From Triatoma infestans (lineage: Eukaryota > Arthropoda > Insecta > Hemiptera > Reduviidae), in assembly GCA_011037195.1 (NCBI GenBank), contig JAAEAF010002487.1, positions 62,001 to 126,000 on the forward strand: a stretch of DNA of 64,000 nt. Direction: 5' to 3'. Shown piece by piece: positions 1-10,171 of this stretch. The position numbers and the translations under genes are program-made. Position 1 is the stretch's first letter; every line of letters starts with the position of its first letter. The notes under the pieces were generated by a model that saw only the letters and a program-made list of their open reading frames with translations, did no database searches and was not told where the DNA came from.

Positions 1-701
1 AAGGAGGCCAGATCTCTTCTTAGGTCACTTTCCTCTCCCACCCTTCCCAAAAAGGTACACTGAGCTGAGCATAACGAGCCTTCCAAGAGCAACCTGGAGT
101 TCCTTATTCCCAGCACACTGCCCAGAAGAGGATGAGCCACAGGATATCTTATGACCCACTTTTCAATGATCTTAAAAACAGCCCCAGTCAATGGTAGTTG
201 CAACTGAATTGTTAATTCCATTTCTATCTTCACCTCCTTGCCTATGGATGGTTAAAAATGGATAGGGAAAGAAAAGAAGGTAAGGAATTTTGTGTAACAC
301 TTCCAAACCATCGAGGAATATCAAAAGATATTGTACATGCAGGGAAGATGTGGGGTACAATCAAGATGGGGTATTTTTTTGGTTGTGTAGTGCCTACAGT
401 GCAGAGAATCCAATAATAACCCCCCAGCACTAAATTTGTGAATTTATCGAAGAGAAAGAGCATTGGTGTAGTTCTTTTAGTAGCCTCTTAGGATATCCAG
501 GAGCAGCTTTGTTCTAAACCCCGGACCTGCATGCGCTATATTCTGGACTACTTATTTATTATAACTATATAGTATCCCTACGACGTTAGGCGCAATTAAA
601 CTTTGAGTCATTTATTTCAAATTTATAATAAATTGTATTAACTAGAGAAAGAGGATTTATCTTGTGATTATATCATGACGAGATATATTTTTTGTTTACA
701 G
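1..701 (+). other. 3' part of an intron of transporter gene A
   Basis: The stretch ends in a pyrimidine-rich tract and an AG at 700-701, directly before the open last exon of gene A. I see no recognisable exon or transposon protein in it. The upstream exons of gene A would lie outside the window to the left. Short ORFs here have no family resemblance. Confidence 0.6.
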
Positions 702-1827
702 ATGGGGAAGAAAGCCGATCTTATTGGTAGCAGGACCGGTAGCCCTTTTAGGATGGATCCTGATGATCACCACCAGATCGCTGCAAGTTCTATACTTTGT
801 AGGAATTATACACGGATTTACAATGGCCACAGCGTTTTGTATTAGTTCCGTTTATATAGCAGAAATAGCATCACCAAAGATTAGAGGAGCACTTTGTGGA
901 CAGTTCATGACATTTTATTATCTAGGTCTCGTATATGTGGACATTATAGCCTACCTTACAGATTATACGGTATATCTGTACTTATTAACCATTTTGCCAA
1001 TTTTCTATACAGTGCTTTTCTATTTTATGCCAGAAACACCATATTATTTAATGAAATCCGGTAAAGATAGTAAAGTTGTTGAATCATTAAATTGGTTAAG
1101 ACCGCAGAAAAACAGTTTCGTTGGTGAAAAATTTATCGAGATGAAAACTTCCATTAATCATGATTTTTCTTGGAAAGATTTGTTTCTTGTTAAATCCCAA
1201 AGGCGTGCTATGATTATAGTTATAATCGCATACTGTTTGAAATGTTTTGGTGGTCAAATATCATTACAAGTGTATACCACGCAAATATTATCCACACTAA
1301 CAAGTAATAGTGACTATAGTATGATTTTAACTGCAGTTTCAAATATAATACTTTGTCTTACATGTTTTATATCTGGTTTCATTTCGGATACACTAGGTAG
1401 ACGCCCAGTTATGTACACAACATCTTTCGCTTCCGGTATATTTCATTTGATAGTAATGATTTATTTTTTTGTATATAATTCAAATTTGAAAACATTTTCA
1501 ACAATTAATTTATGGATAATATTCGCATCAATGACACTGGCCTTAATACTCGGCAATGCATCAATGTCCATCTTCTTACCAACTGTAAGTGCTGAATATT
1601 TTAATACCGAAGGACGTACTCTAGGGTCAGGAATTGTACATGCTGTGGCTGGTTTGGCTGCATTTACCAGTATCATTGCCTATCAGGCTATTAAGGATAG
1701 TATTGGAGACTATTTCAATTTTCTAATTTTTGCAGTTTGTTCTATAGCCGCTTCTATTGTAATTTTCTATTTTGTACCAGAAACAGCTAGGAAGTCATTG
1801 GAACGTATACAAAAAGAAATTGAGTAA
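702..1827 (+). CDS. Tret1-like MFS sugar transporter, last exon (gene A, 5'-partial)
   Basis: Last exon of a major-facilitator sugar porter, a membrane carrier for hexoses or trehalose by family. After the acceptor AG at 700-701 the frame opens as (A)TGG GGA AGA AAG CCG, giving WGRKP, the loop 2-3 motif. It runs 374 residues to TAA at 1825-1827. Visible motifs in order: IAEIASPKIRG, PETPYYL, GRRP in the loop 8-9 position, and a C-terminal PETARK that replaces the usual PETKG. About ten hydrophobic helices can be traced. By eye it matches genes B-D over more than half of its residues with the same exon boundary, so it is an older paralogue in the same cluster. The first two coding exons are expected to the left of the window. 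The helix-7 segment reads FGGQISLQV rather than a classical QQxSGxN motif, so the substrate is uncertain. Confidence 0.9.
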
Positions 1828-2779
1828 TGTTATTAAAAAACAAAAACAAAATCATAAAACAAAGTTTTTTTGTTTTCTAAATTATTGTACTCCTCTGTCA
1901 TCTCTCTAAACTAAACTGTTTTCTGTTTTTTTAAAATATTTTTTTCTAATTAAATGCTTGTTTCTAAAGTAGCAGTAAATGACTTAGGAATGGTAAAATG
2001 ATGAATACACAAACTAACTAATTGCACTTTATACAATGTTATATTTTAAACATAGTGAGTTGAGAAGGTAATAACATGATGGGTACGGTAACGAACAAAG
2101 AGAGATGATGTTAGTAACGTGATAGATCTAGAAAATGGTAGCGTTAGTTGATGTGAATCGCCTGAAAAATGATGTCATTAGTAAGAACACTTGGCTGTTC
2201 TTACTGTAGATTAACTTATGTGTGGCTAACTTGGTGTACATTTCAATGTTGTTCTTCTGGCGACTGTTGTTTAAAACCACAGATTTTCTGCTTTTTATAT
2301 CAGTTTTTTTCTAGCTCTTGGTGGGAGTAGTTAAAGACAGCTTACGGGATAATTTGAAGCTGTCCAAATTGAAGTTCATTCACCATTAAATTTTAATGGG
2401 CTTGATAGAAGAGGTAATGCGTAGTTGAAGTGCTCTTGCAGACACAATGGTAGCGCTTGCCACCACCTGGTTATTGAAACTATTTATCCAGTATTTATTT
2501 CACCAATTCTGCTGGAGCATTGTTTCCATTAAACAATTTTTGTTACTTGCAAAATTATTAAATAATTAAATTTTATCGCTCATTAATTATGCTAATTAAT
2601 TATGTAAAATGTTTTAATAAGAAAAGTTACCATTACGTTTAATATCAATTTTGAAAAATATAACTCACCAAAAAATATTCCACTATTTCAAGAACATCAT
2701 GAAATTGAAACTTTTTCCTACTAAAAATTATACAAATCCAGAGAATAACATAAAATGAATCCAGAGAATTTGTATAACC
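1828..2779. other. Intergenic, 3' flank of gene A
   Basis: AT-rich DNA with A- and T-rich runs directly after the gene A stop. It probably includes the 3' UTR, but I see no unambiguous AATAAA close to the stop. No gene or recognisable transposon was found. Confidence 0.4.
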
Positions 2780-3640
2780 ATGAAAGGTCTTCATCAAGGA
2801 TACAGTCTATTCCGAAACCATTTTTAAAAATATATTTGGTCCAGATCCAACGGAAGTGGTCAAGGAAGTGTGCTGAGAATAAGGGTTGAATTAGATGACA
2901 GAAAATTGCCAGATACACCATTCTTTGCGGATGATTAAGTAATCATCGTGCAAGATACTGACGTTGCTGAGTTTAAGAAACGGTGCAAGACTAGTTCGAG
3001 CATATGAAAAAGCAGGATTAAATAGAAACTCAATTCAAAATGTGACCAAATGGCCTCGGATAGAGAACCTGTTGAGCTAAATGGCTGGTCGGCGGCCTAG
3101 TTTAAATATTTGGCTCAATCCTAAAAATAAATGGCTCGTCCAAAGCTGAGGTATGAAGAATAGTGATTGAAGGTAGGAAAGCCATTGATATGCTCAAATC
3201 AGTCTTATGGAAGTAGCAATCTCCCAAAAAAGTTTAATGAGGCTCTTGTGGAAATCATCATGTTGTAAGGTTGCGTAACATGGACTGCGAGATCTCAAGA
3301 GCGAACTAAAATGGACTTCTGGCGCAGGGCAATCTGGAATCTCACAATAAAGGAAAAGAAATGGAAGCAAATAATACAGTATAGAGTATAATAGAAACTA
3401 GGAGACTTACTTGGTTTGGACATGTCTGGAGAAGGGAGAGTACAAGTATACCGAAATTAATAATGGAAGGGGATCCTGTGGGCAGGCAGGTAGAAAGGAA
3501 GGCCGAAATTATCCTGAAGAGAGGTGATAAAGGAAGATATGTTTGGGATACGGTCTTACGGAAGAAGATGCACTGGATGGGGGAGTTGTGGAAAAGAACA
3601 GGAAATTTCACCAAGAATATCTAAGCTTGGTGAGGAAATC
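2780..3640 (+). pseudogene. Decayed non-LTR reverse transcriptase
   Basis: Broken reverse transcriptase relic. At 2780-2809 the translation MKGLHQGYSL matches the RT motif normally written GxRQGxPLSP. FFADD is encoded at 2921-2935 and is followed at once by an in-frame TAA, then VIIVQDTDVAEF, so the catalytic YxDD-type box is present in a dead frame. Further on, other frames give RAYEKAGLN, TWFGHVWRR and IPKLIMEGDPVGRQ, typical of the C-terminal tail of these polyproteins. Several frame changes and stops show it is inactive. The clade is not certain. Confidence 0.7.
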
Positions 3641-4916
3641 CTCATTTAGGGAAACTCCTGGAAGGAGAAAAAAAAAAAAGAAGGTCAAACACATAAAGAA
3701 TTTTTTTAATAATTATTACAATTTCTAGAATATAATATATTATAATTATTATAGAATATAATATAATATTTATTTAGCATTTTTATACATTATAATTTGA
3801 TATTATAATACATAAATTCTCTTTCATTTATACATTTATTATTACTTAGTTATTTAAAACTTTTAATACTTTGAAATGTTATTAATATTAAATAGGTATT
3901 TACCTGTATGTATGTCATAAATTCTTCTTAAAATTAATCTGTACAAATAATAGATTCTGACAGCAATATTAAAAAATACTGAGTATCAAAAACTAGAGGG
4001 TCAAAATACTGAGGGTCAATTCTAGAGAAGAGGCAACAACGGTTTATTGCATTTATATGAAGTTATTTACACACAAAAAAAAATTATAACTAACGTTATC
4101 AAAGCAACAAAAGTAAGCTTAAATTGATTAATTATTTGAAAATTACAATTAATTAAATTATAAAATTATTAATATGAAAATTACAAGACGCAAATAGAAA
4201 ATCTAATTAAAGGTTAAGTGAGGATGTATTGTTCCATTTGTTGATCCCCTTGTACACTATAATTGTAAGTTACCATATTATAGTATACTGAATACAATAG
4301 CTATTTGATAATAACAATGTGCCCCATAGTGTAGAAGTGCAATATTAGATCGTGATTAGTTGAAAACAGGCTCCAGGGAATTTCTTTATTTTTTTATTTT
4401 TGAATATTTCAGAAAACTTGGTTGGTATCCATCCTATTAGGTAACAAGTGTGGTCTATCACTTTGAAAGAATTCTCCGAGAATCTTGTTTTTTTTTTTTA
4501 GGGATTTTTGAGGATTTCAACGTTAAAGATTACTCTGAATATGTCATTTCAGTGGAATCTAAAGTAAATATATATAGTTTTACATTTGTAAAAAAAAAAA
4601 AATAAAATAAAGTTTTGTTTAAGAACTTTTTTTTTTTTTTTTCAATTTCAGCTGCCCCCCTGTCAATGATTGTAATTCAGTTAGGAACCATTTTCGGATC
4701 TATGTTTATAAGATATTTTGTCACTCAAGATGATTTCAGAATATACATCCTTAAGCCTTGAGTCATGGGACAAACCTAAGAATTGTAGATATCCGAAAAT
4801 TTGTCGATGATAAGAATACTTATCAATTAGAATTAACACACAATAATTGAAATAGAAAATAAGAAAAAGTATAAGTATGTGATGTGATACATTCATAAGA
4901 CGTTGTTCTTTTATGT
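3641..4916. other. AT-rich intergenic stretch
   Basis: Very AT-rich, with homopolymer runs (for example T-runs near 4490 and 4628). No protein, RNA gene or clear repeat boundary was recognised. Confidence 0.4.
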
Positions 4917-5031
4917 TATTTTATTATTATTATTAGACGGGGTGCCTGGCGGCATGGAACCTAAGCCTATATGGCTTTATCCCCCGATGACCCCCATAGA
5001 CCTCTTAAATAGTCTCTCCCAGTAGCCTACT

Positions 5032-5045
5032 AGTCAGTCTGCAAT
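5032..5045. repeat. Target-site duplication, left copy
   Basis: AGTCAGTCTGCAAT is present here and again at 5858-5871, flanking the nested plus-strand retroelement. The related elements in the transporter introns carry the site once and uninterrupted. Confidence 0.85.
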
Positions 5046-5857
5046 GCTGCCGCAGGGCCGACAAACTGGACATGCAGTCGTACCGCGGCATCCTATTAAG
5101 AATGCAAAGAGCTATTTTATGCTCGGTGACTAGGGCCTATGCGACGACGTCCACGGCCTCCTTACCGGTGGTCGCTGGAGTGTTGCCGCTTGATCTCCAA
5201 GCAGAAATGAGGGCCCTACGATATAAGTACGAAAAGAGGGGCATGATCGTCCTTGATGGTCGGGAGTTGACCAGTCAGATGCCTCCTGCTCTCGTAAAGA
5301 AAACGATCCTAGAGTATGAGATAGGGAAGTGGCAAAGACGCTGGGATGAGGCAGTGACAGGAAGAACCACTTATGAATTCCTTCCGAATCTGCATCACAG
5401 ACTGTCGATGCGATGGCTGTGGCTATCCCAGACCGTTACACAATATTTCACGGGGCATGGGGAGTTCAATTCTAAGCTCTTCGACTTGGGATTGAAAGAT
5501 TCCCCAAATTGTGAATGCGGTCAACGGGACACGGTGCATCACGTTCTCCTCTGGTGTCCTCTCCTCGACGAGGCTAGAATCCATATGGAATTCAAGCTGA
5601 TAAGTAGGGGGGACAACTGGCCGAGAGAATGTAAAGAGCTGGTAAAAAATGCAAGGAATTTCGAGGACTTTGTCGAGTTCGCTCAAGAAGTCGCGTTTAT
5701 AAGAAGGACTAGACGAATAAGTAGAGGTCCGCTTCCCCGTGGCAGGGACGGGAACTTATCTACCTTGTAGATAAGGCTAAGTGACCATAGGCTCCGGTTT
5801 TGGCGCTATGCGCTAGGTACGGTGGCTAAGAGTGTGTATAATAATAATAATAAATAA
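5046..5857 (+). mobile_element. 5'-truncated R1/I-type non-LTR retrotransposon, nested insertion
   Basis: An open frame runs from 5048 to a stop at 5770, with ATG at 5072 but no need for initiation there. It encodes the last ~240 residues of a retrotransposon ORF2. VTRAYATTSTASLPVVAGV is the conserved segment downstream of the RT, and CECGQRDTVHHVLLWCPL is the C-terminal CCHC-type zinc knuckle (C-x-C, H, C). A short 3' UTR ends in an (ATA/TAA)n tail at about 5840-5857. It is flanked by 14-bp target-site duplications and lies inside an older minus-strand element. The frame is intact, so this is a young but severely 5'-truncated copy. Confidence 0.9.
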
Positions 5858-5871
5858 AGTCAGTCTGCAAT
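5858..5871. repeat. Target-site duplication, right copy
   Basis: Exact match to 5032-5045. The interrupted minus-strand element resumes directly after it. Confidence 0.85.
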
Positions 5872-6658
5872 ATCACAGGATATCCTTTAACTCCAACTCG
5901 CCCAAGCAATCCTGCGAGAGTGGTGCCCTCCCAAATACGCTAAACCTAGTGCCAGCGAAACGGGGGCTCTGACGTAGATAGTGATTACACCGTTTCCCTG
6001 ACTCCGTCATCGCAATTCTAACAAGTGGGACTAGCCGTCCTCCCTATGTTAAACAAGTGACTACCCCCACCAAGGTCCTCAGACCTGTCCTGCTGAGGGA
6101 CAGGAGGTAGCCGAAACTCCCTGCTTAATTCCTTTTATAAATCTTTTAGCTTGGAGGTGCCCCAGCGTGGCTCCCCCAGCATTCTCCAAGACTTTCGTCT
6201 CCGTTTATCGCGAAACCTCTTAGTGACGGCAAGGGCCACAAAATGGTAATGATGATCCCTCCCTAGCCAATAGCTGATCCGCCCTCTCATTGCCCTCTAT
6301 TCCCTCATGTCCAGGTATCCGATAGAGACGCACCGTACCCCTCCCAGCCAAGGCGTTAAGCCTTCTCCTATCTCCCACTAGTTTCGAGCTCCACCATGGC
6401 TTGCTCAAAGCCCTCAGTGCGGTCTGATATCGGAGAATATCCGCATTTCTTTAATCTCGCCCTGCCACTCCCCAACAAGGCGGCAACATTCAATAATGCC
6501 CACCACCTTGGACTGGAAAACAGAGGCCAAACCACCCAAAGCCACCGAACTCCCTCTATCCAACTCCTGCAATCATGCTCCCGTTCACTTTTTATGTTAA
6601 TTGCACAGTTGTAAATGATAAATTTAATTTTTCATCAAGTTTCTAATTCATTTACTAG

Positions 6659-6878
6659 ATCAGAGATATTTTCCATGATAACCTGTTTATTTTTTTGTGG
6701 TCATCAATCGTTTTCACTCGTTCGCCTATCATCACGAAGTTTTTTTTTTTTTTTCAAAACAGTGTGATTACATAGACTTGCACAGAGTAAAATTAGTTGA
6801 TAACTCTATGGGCGAACGCCCGAAACCGGTCGATGACTACAGTAAAAGAAACAGGCGATCACGGAAAGTATCTCTGAT
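6659..6878. mobile_element. Short foldback (inverted-repeat) element
   Basis: Starts ATCAGAGATATTTTCC and ends with the complementary GGAAAGTATCTCTGAT. It also contains the small palindrome GGGCGAACGCCCG. It is a diverged, shorter relative of the 289-bp foldback in each transporter unit (13559-13847) and has an inserted T-run near 6740. The flank TTTCCAGCTCT after the right end is shared with the unit copies, so the true element may extend a little further. Confidence 0.7.
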
Positions 6879-6969
6879 GGCTTTCCAGCTCTGCGGAATC
6901 AGTCACAAAATTTTTTACTAGACGTTTAGTTTTTTTTTCATGTTATACCAATTGGATAATCTAAACTTA

Positions 6970-7385
6970 ATAATACCATTCTGTTGAGGAAAGTTTAACC
7001 TTACCCCTCACCCAAAAACCCCTTAAATGAAATTTGTCGGAACAAAAAGCTTCAAATAAAAGTGATAGATGTTTGTTTTTATAGTTAGTATAACAATTTC
7101 AATGAAATCCATTGATGTCTTTATGGAGAAAGTTACAAAAACTGAAAAAAAAAAAAAAAACAAACAAAAAACTGTCCAGTAATATGTATGCACTTCCGGT
7201 CAACCGAGTTTTTCAAACTTAGGATTTGACAACATATTTAATTATATATAATATTTATTTAGTTGAAAGAATCGTATAATAAAGTAAATTAGCACTTTAT
7301 AACCCCCACATCACTCTCTCCCGTAATAGCCACTTTAAATGAATTTCTTCCAGAAAAATTACAAATAAAAATTATAGCTCTTGTA
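6970..7385. repeat. Monomer of the 'CACTTCCGGTT' interspersed repeat
   Basis: Contains in order the blocks seen in the TIR element at 54333-55300: CCCTTAAATGAAATTT, AGCTTCAAATAAAAGT, GCACTTCCGGT, TTGACAACATATTTAATT and TTATAGCTCTTGTATATGTG. It is diverged and has no coding capacity. Confidence 0.6.
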
Positions 7386-7449
7386 TATGTGTAGTTTATA
7401 TATGAGTACCAGGAATGAGTATATATATATATATACACAGGATGTAGTA

Positions 7450-8098
7450 TATACGAGTACCAGGATGAGCGGACAAGTGGCCGGAGATGTTGGAGTCCTT
7501 TGCCGCAGATGCGGTAGAGAGTCGGAAACCCCTTCCCACGTATTGGGAAAATGCTCGTTCAACATGCTCCTTGTCACACGTCGCCATCATGGTGTGAAGC
7601 GAAGGATTCTGTGGCAGCTCAGAGATAAAGGAATGTCTTGCTTCGAGGAAGTCTACTGCGTCGATACGGATGTGGCGCCAAGGTACGTGGACATAGTGGC
7701 CTTTCCAAGAAATAAGGGATGGCCATGATAATTGATCCCACTGTCCGCTTCGAGTCGAACAACTCGAATCAAGCAGAAGACGTAGATAAAGAAAAGAAAA
7801 GCATATACGAGAAGTGCATCCTTCTTTTTTGAAAGAAAAGTTCCGAGAGGAGTTCGGCGAGAGGGATTTTACAGTAAAAGGGGTGTGGTTTGGAGCCCGT
7901 GGAACAATCCCCCGATTCACCGGAAAATACTTGCACGAGATTGGAATGAAAGCAAAGGAACAATCGCTCCTATCGTAAATATAATATTGGATTCGCTAGG
8001 TATTATCCAGCATCATATATAAGGGACTTAACGTCCAATTCGCCTCCTCTCTACCTTCCAAAAGATATTGACTATCCTGTCTGTCTATTATATTAAAT
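7450..8098 (+). pseudogene. R2-like non-LTR retroelement C-terminal fragment
   Basis: The plus strand encodes CRRCGRESETPSHVLGKC, a CCHC zinc knuckle typical of the C-terminus of R2-like/other non-LTR polyproteins. It is followed by RYVDIVAFPRNK, then (after a 1-bp frame change at the AATAAGGG run) IDPTVRFES, EKKSIYEKC and WFGARGTIPRFT, and a stop near 8019. The left edge of the triplicated unit falls inside this fragment at 7697/7698, so the zinc knuckle exists only here and not in the next two units. The unit 1 copy keeps a 12-bp stretch (VWFG) that units 2 and 3 lack. Confidence 0.8.
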
Positions 8099-8379
8099 TA
8101 GTTTTTGCAGTTTTTATTGATGAAGACTGTTTGTCATACTCTTATTTGATGTAAATATGTACAATCACATGTTTTATCTTTTTGTTCTGTTATTTTTTAA
8201 TCTTGTAACCGACAAAATGCTTATTCATTGCTTTTTTAATTTTGTTTATATCAGTAAGGTACCTGTTGTTGCTTGATTTTATTTATGATCGTTGATTATT
8301 AAGGACCATTAGACGGTGATACAATTACATATCTATCAAGATTGATCGGTATGCTGTGTTTTTCAGCAACCTAACTAAG

Positions 8380-9106
8380 TGTAATGACATAGCAATGTCA
8401 AAGCCTTCACAAAATATAACAAAAGGAAAGAATAATTTATAACTAGTTGCCCCACAGCCGGCTGCTGCCTTTTCAATACAAAGGTATCAAAGACAAGCAC
8501 CGATAAAGCCCTGTCTATTGAACAGAAGCCACCTGGTCTTTGAAAGTCGCCGATGGGTGACCAAATCTGGCCACTGACCTGAATCACTGGTCGCCGACCT
8601 AACCAAGGTCGCACAAGGTCGCACGCTACTAGAGATGTCTTAGTGTGAGAACTTACTTACACACTTGACAGTGTGTGAGTAAGACTAATATAAACTTCGT
8701 TCCTCTGGAAGAGGGGATCATTATATCATGATCATTATATCATTCATCATTATACGAGTAGCCATATCATTATATCAGTATCATTTTACAGCAGCAGTTA
8801 TACTTGAATTCCGAGCGCGTCCCTATACAAGGTTTTACTTATAATTAATTTCATAGTTGTGCATATTAGTTTATTTATTATAATCATTTTAAATTATTTG
8901 TTATTTAACTCTTAAAATTATTTATTTCCTTTATCAAATCATATTAATTGTAGTTACCACTAGGCTCATTCAAATTATTGTTACAATATATTCTATTTTT
9001 ATAAATTCAGTGTTAGTAATTCTCTAAACTAACTTTCGCCTAATAAATCCCTCTTCAAGATATCTAACATCATACCTCAGGAATCACGACAATTGATTCC
9101 ACTACA
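8380..9106. mobile_element. Solo LTR, unit 1
   Basis: Begins TGTAATGACAT and ends ATTCCACTACA (TG...CA), flanked on both sides by TAAG (8376-8379 and 9107-9110), a 4-bp target-site duplication. There is no internal region. It is related to the LTR at 62611-63349. It contains a 14-bp-arm hairpin at 8652-8683. Confidence 0.85.
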
Positions 9107-9169
9107 TAAGTTAAGGCAGCATCATTTATTTATATTTGTACTTGTAAATCTTTATAAATACATTGTTTT

Positions 9170-9497
9170 TCTCTCAATTACAAAGATAATCGTTAGCGCC
9201 ATTTTCAAGAAATTCGCAAAAAAAAAAAAAAAGTGAAAAAATTATCTAGTAAAATGATCAGAGTTGCGGCTGAGGAATTTTGACGAATAACTTACTATCT
9301 AAACGATATGGTCAAATTGGAAGTATCTGCTTTTTCTTTTTAATTTTTGAGCTATACATACGTAGAGACTTATTTTCTAGATATCAATTTTTCTTTTTTT
9401 TTTAGACTTGTAAATATGATTTCCGTTTCCGGTGAATAATCGATGTAGAAAATTTGACATGATCACAATACTTCCTCTTACCAGCGTAAGAGGAAAT
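9170..9497 (+). repeat. 3' end of a 'CACTTCCGGTT'-family element, unit 1
   Basis: Shows the same terminal order as the TIR element at 54333-55300: the CATTTTCAAGAAATTCGC block, TTTTTGAGCTATACA, GTAGAAAATTTGACATGATC, then the hairpin CCTCTTACCAGCGTAAGAGG. Equivalent copies lie at about 23093-23430 and 36943-37266. A G-run follows at about 9531. Confidence 0.6.
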
Positions 9498-10171
9498 AAA
9501 AACCTAATATAAAATAGAGCGTTTTTATAGAGGGGGGGGGGTTTCTCCTACAAAACTTTTGGCCAAGGAGTATTGTCTTTACTAACGGTGTCTTGATCCT
9601 TTTACCTCTAATTTCCTTTGAATAATATTTCTAAATTATATTATGACTTGCATCAAAATAGTATACAAAGTTTAAAGAAAATCGTTATGCCATTTTTGGA
9701 AAAATCTAAAAAAAACTATTTAGTGAAGTCTTACTTTTCTTTCGGTTGGTGTACTTTTCTTTTTGCAATCTTAGTTGTCAGTTGCAGCGATTAGCTAACC
9801 TCAATTTAGAAAATTTAACAAGTCCTCAATACTTTCCACTTATACAGCCGTGAGATGAAGTAAAAAGTCAGGCATAGATCTTACCAAATTTCTATTTTAC
9901 ATACATTGTAAATGTTTCGAAATTTACATTATAAAATGATCGACTTGTCATTTTAAAGTGGATTGATAACATGCTAATTATTTAAAATTACACTGAATTT
10001 TTTTTTTCCTTTTTCTTACACAATTTTTAATGAACTAATAATAAAACTATAATTAGTTCTTCAAAGTATAAATATCTATAATTTATGACATAACCTTGGA
10101 TAAGAAATTATAGGTATAGTGAAGGGGATATGTTTTTTTTGTTGTTAATTATTTCAGAATAACTTAATGCA

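Larger units (their letters stand above)
4917..6575 (-). mobile_element. RNase H-encoding non-LTR retrotransposon remnant (I-like), interrupted
   Basis: A minus-strand element whose TAA-repeat tail appears on the plus strand as a (TTA)n run near 4917-4935. The minus strand at 6220-6408 encodes IPGHEGIEGNERADQLL, the C-terminal signature of a retroelement RNase H, and RNase H-like sequence continues in a shifted frame to about 6570. The region is split by the plus-strand element at 5046-5857. Close relatives lie in intron 1 of genes B, C and D (10840-11627 and copies), which show the uninterrupted order. It is 5'-truncated and frameshifted. Confidence 0.75.

Noticed and set aside
1..701. Short ORFs and phage- or bacteria-like operon structure
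   Set aside because: Introns, SINEs and insect transposons show the window is eukaryotic; no ribosome-binding sites or operons are expected or seen.
7396..7920. 174-codon minus-strand ORF over the R2-like fragment
   Set aside because: The plus strand has the zinc knuckle and the conserved C-terminal segment; the minus frame is its shadow.
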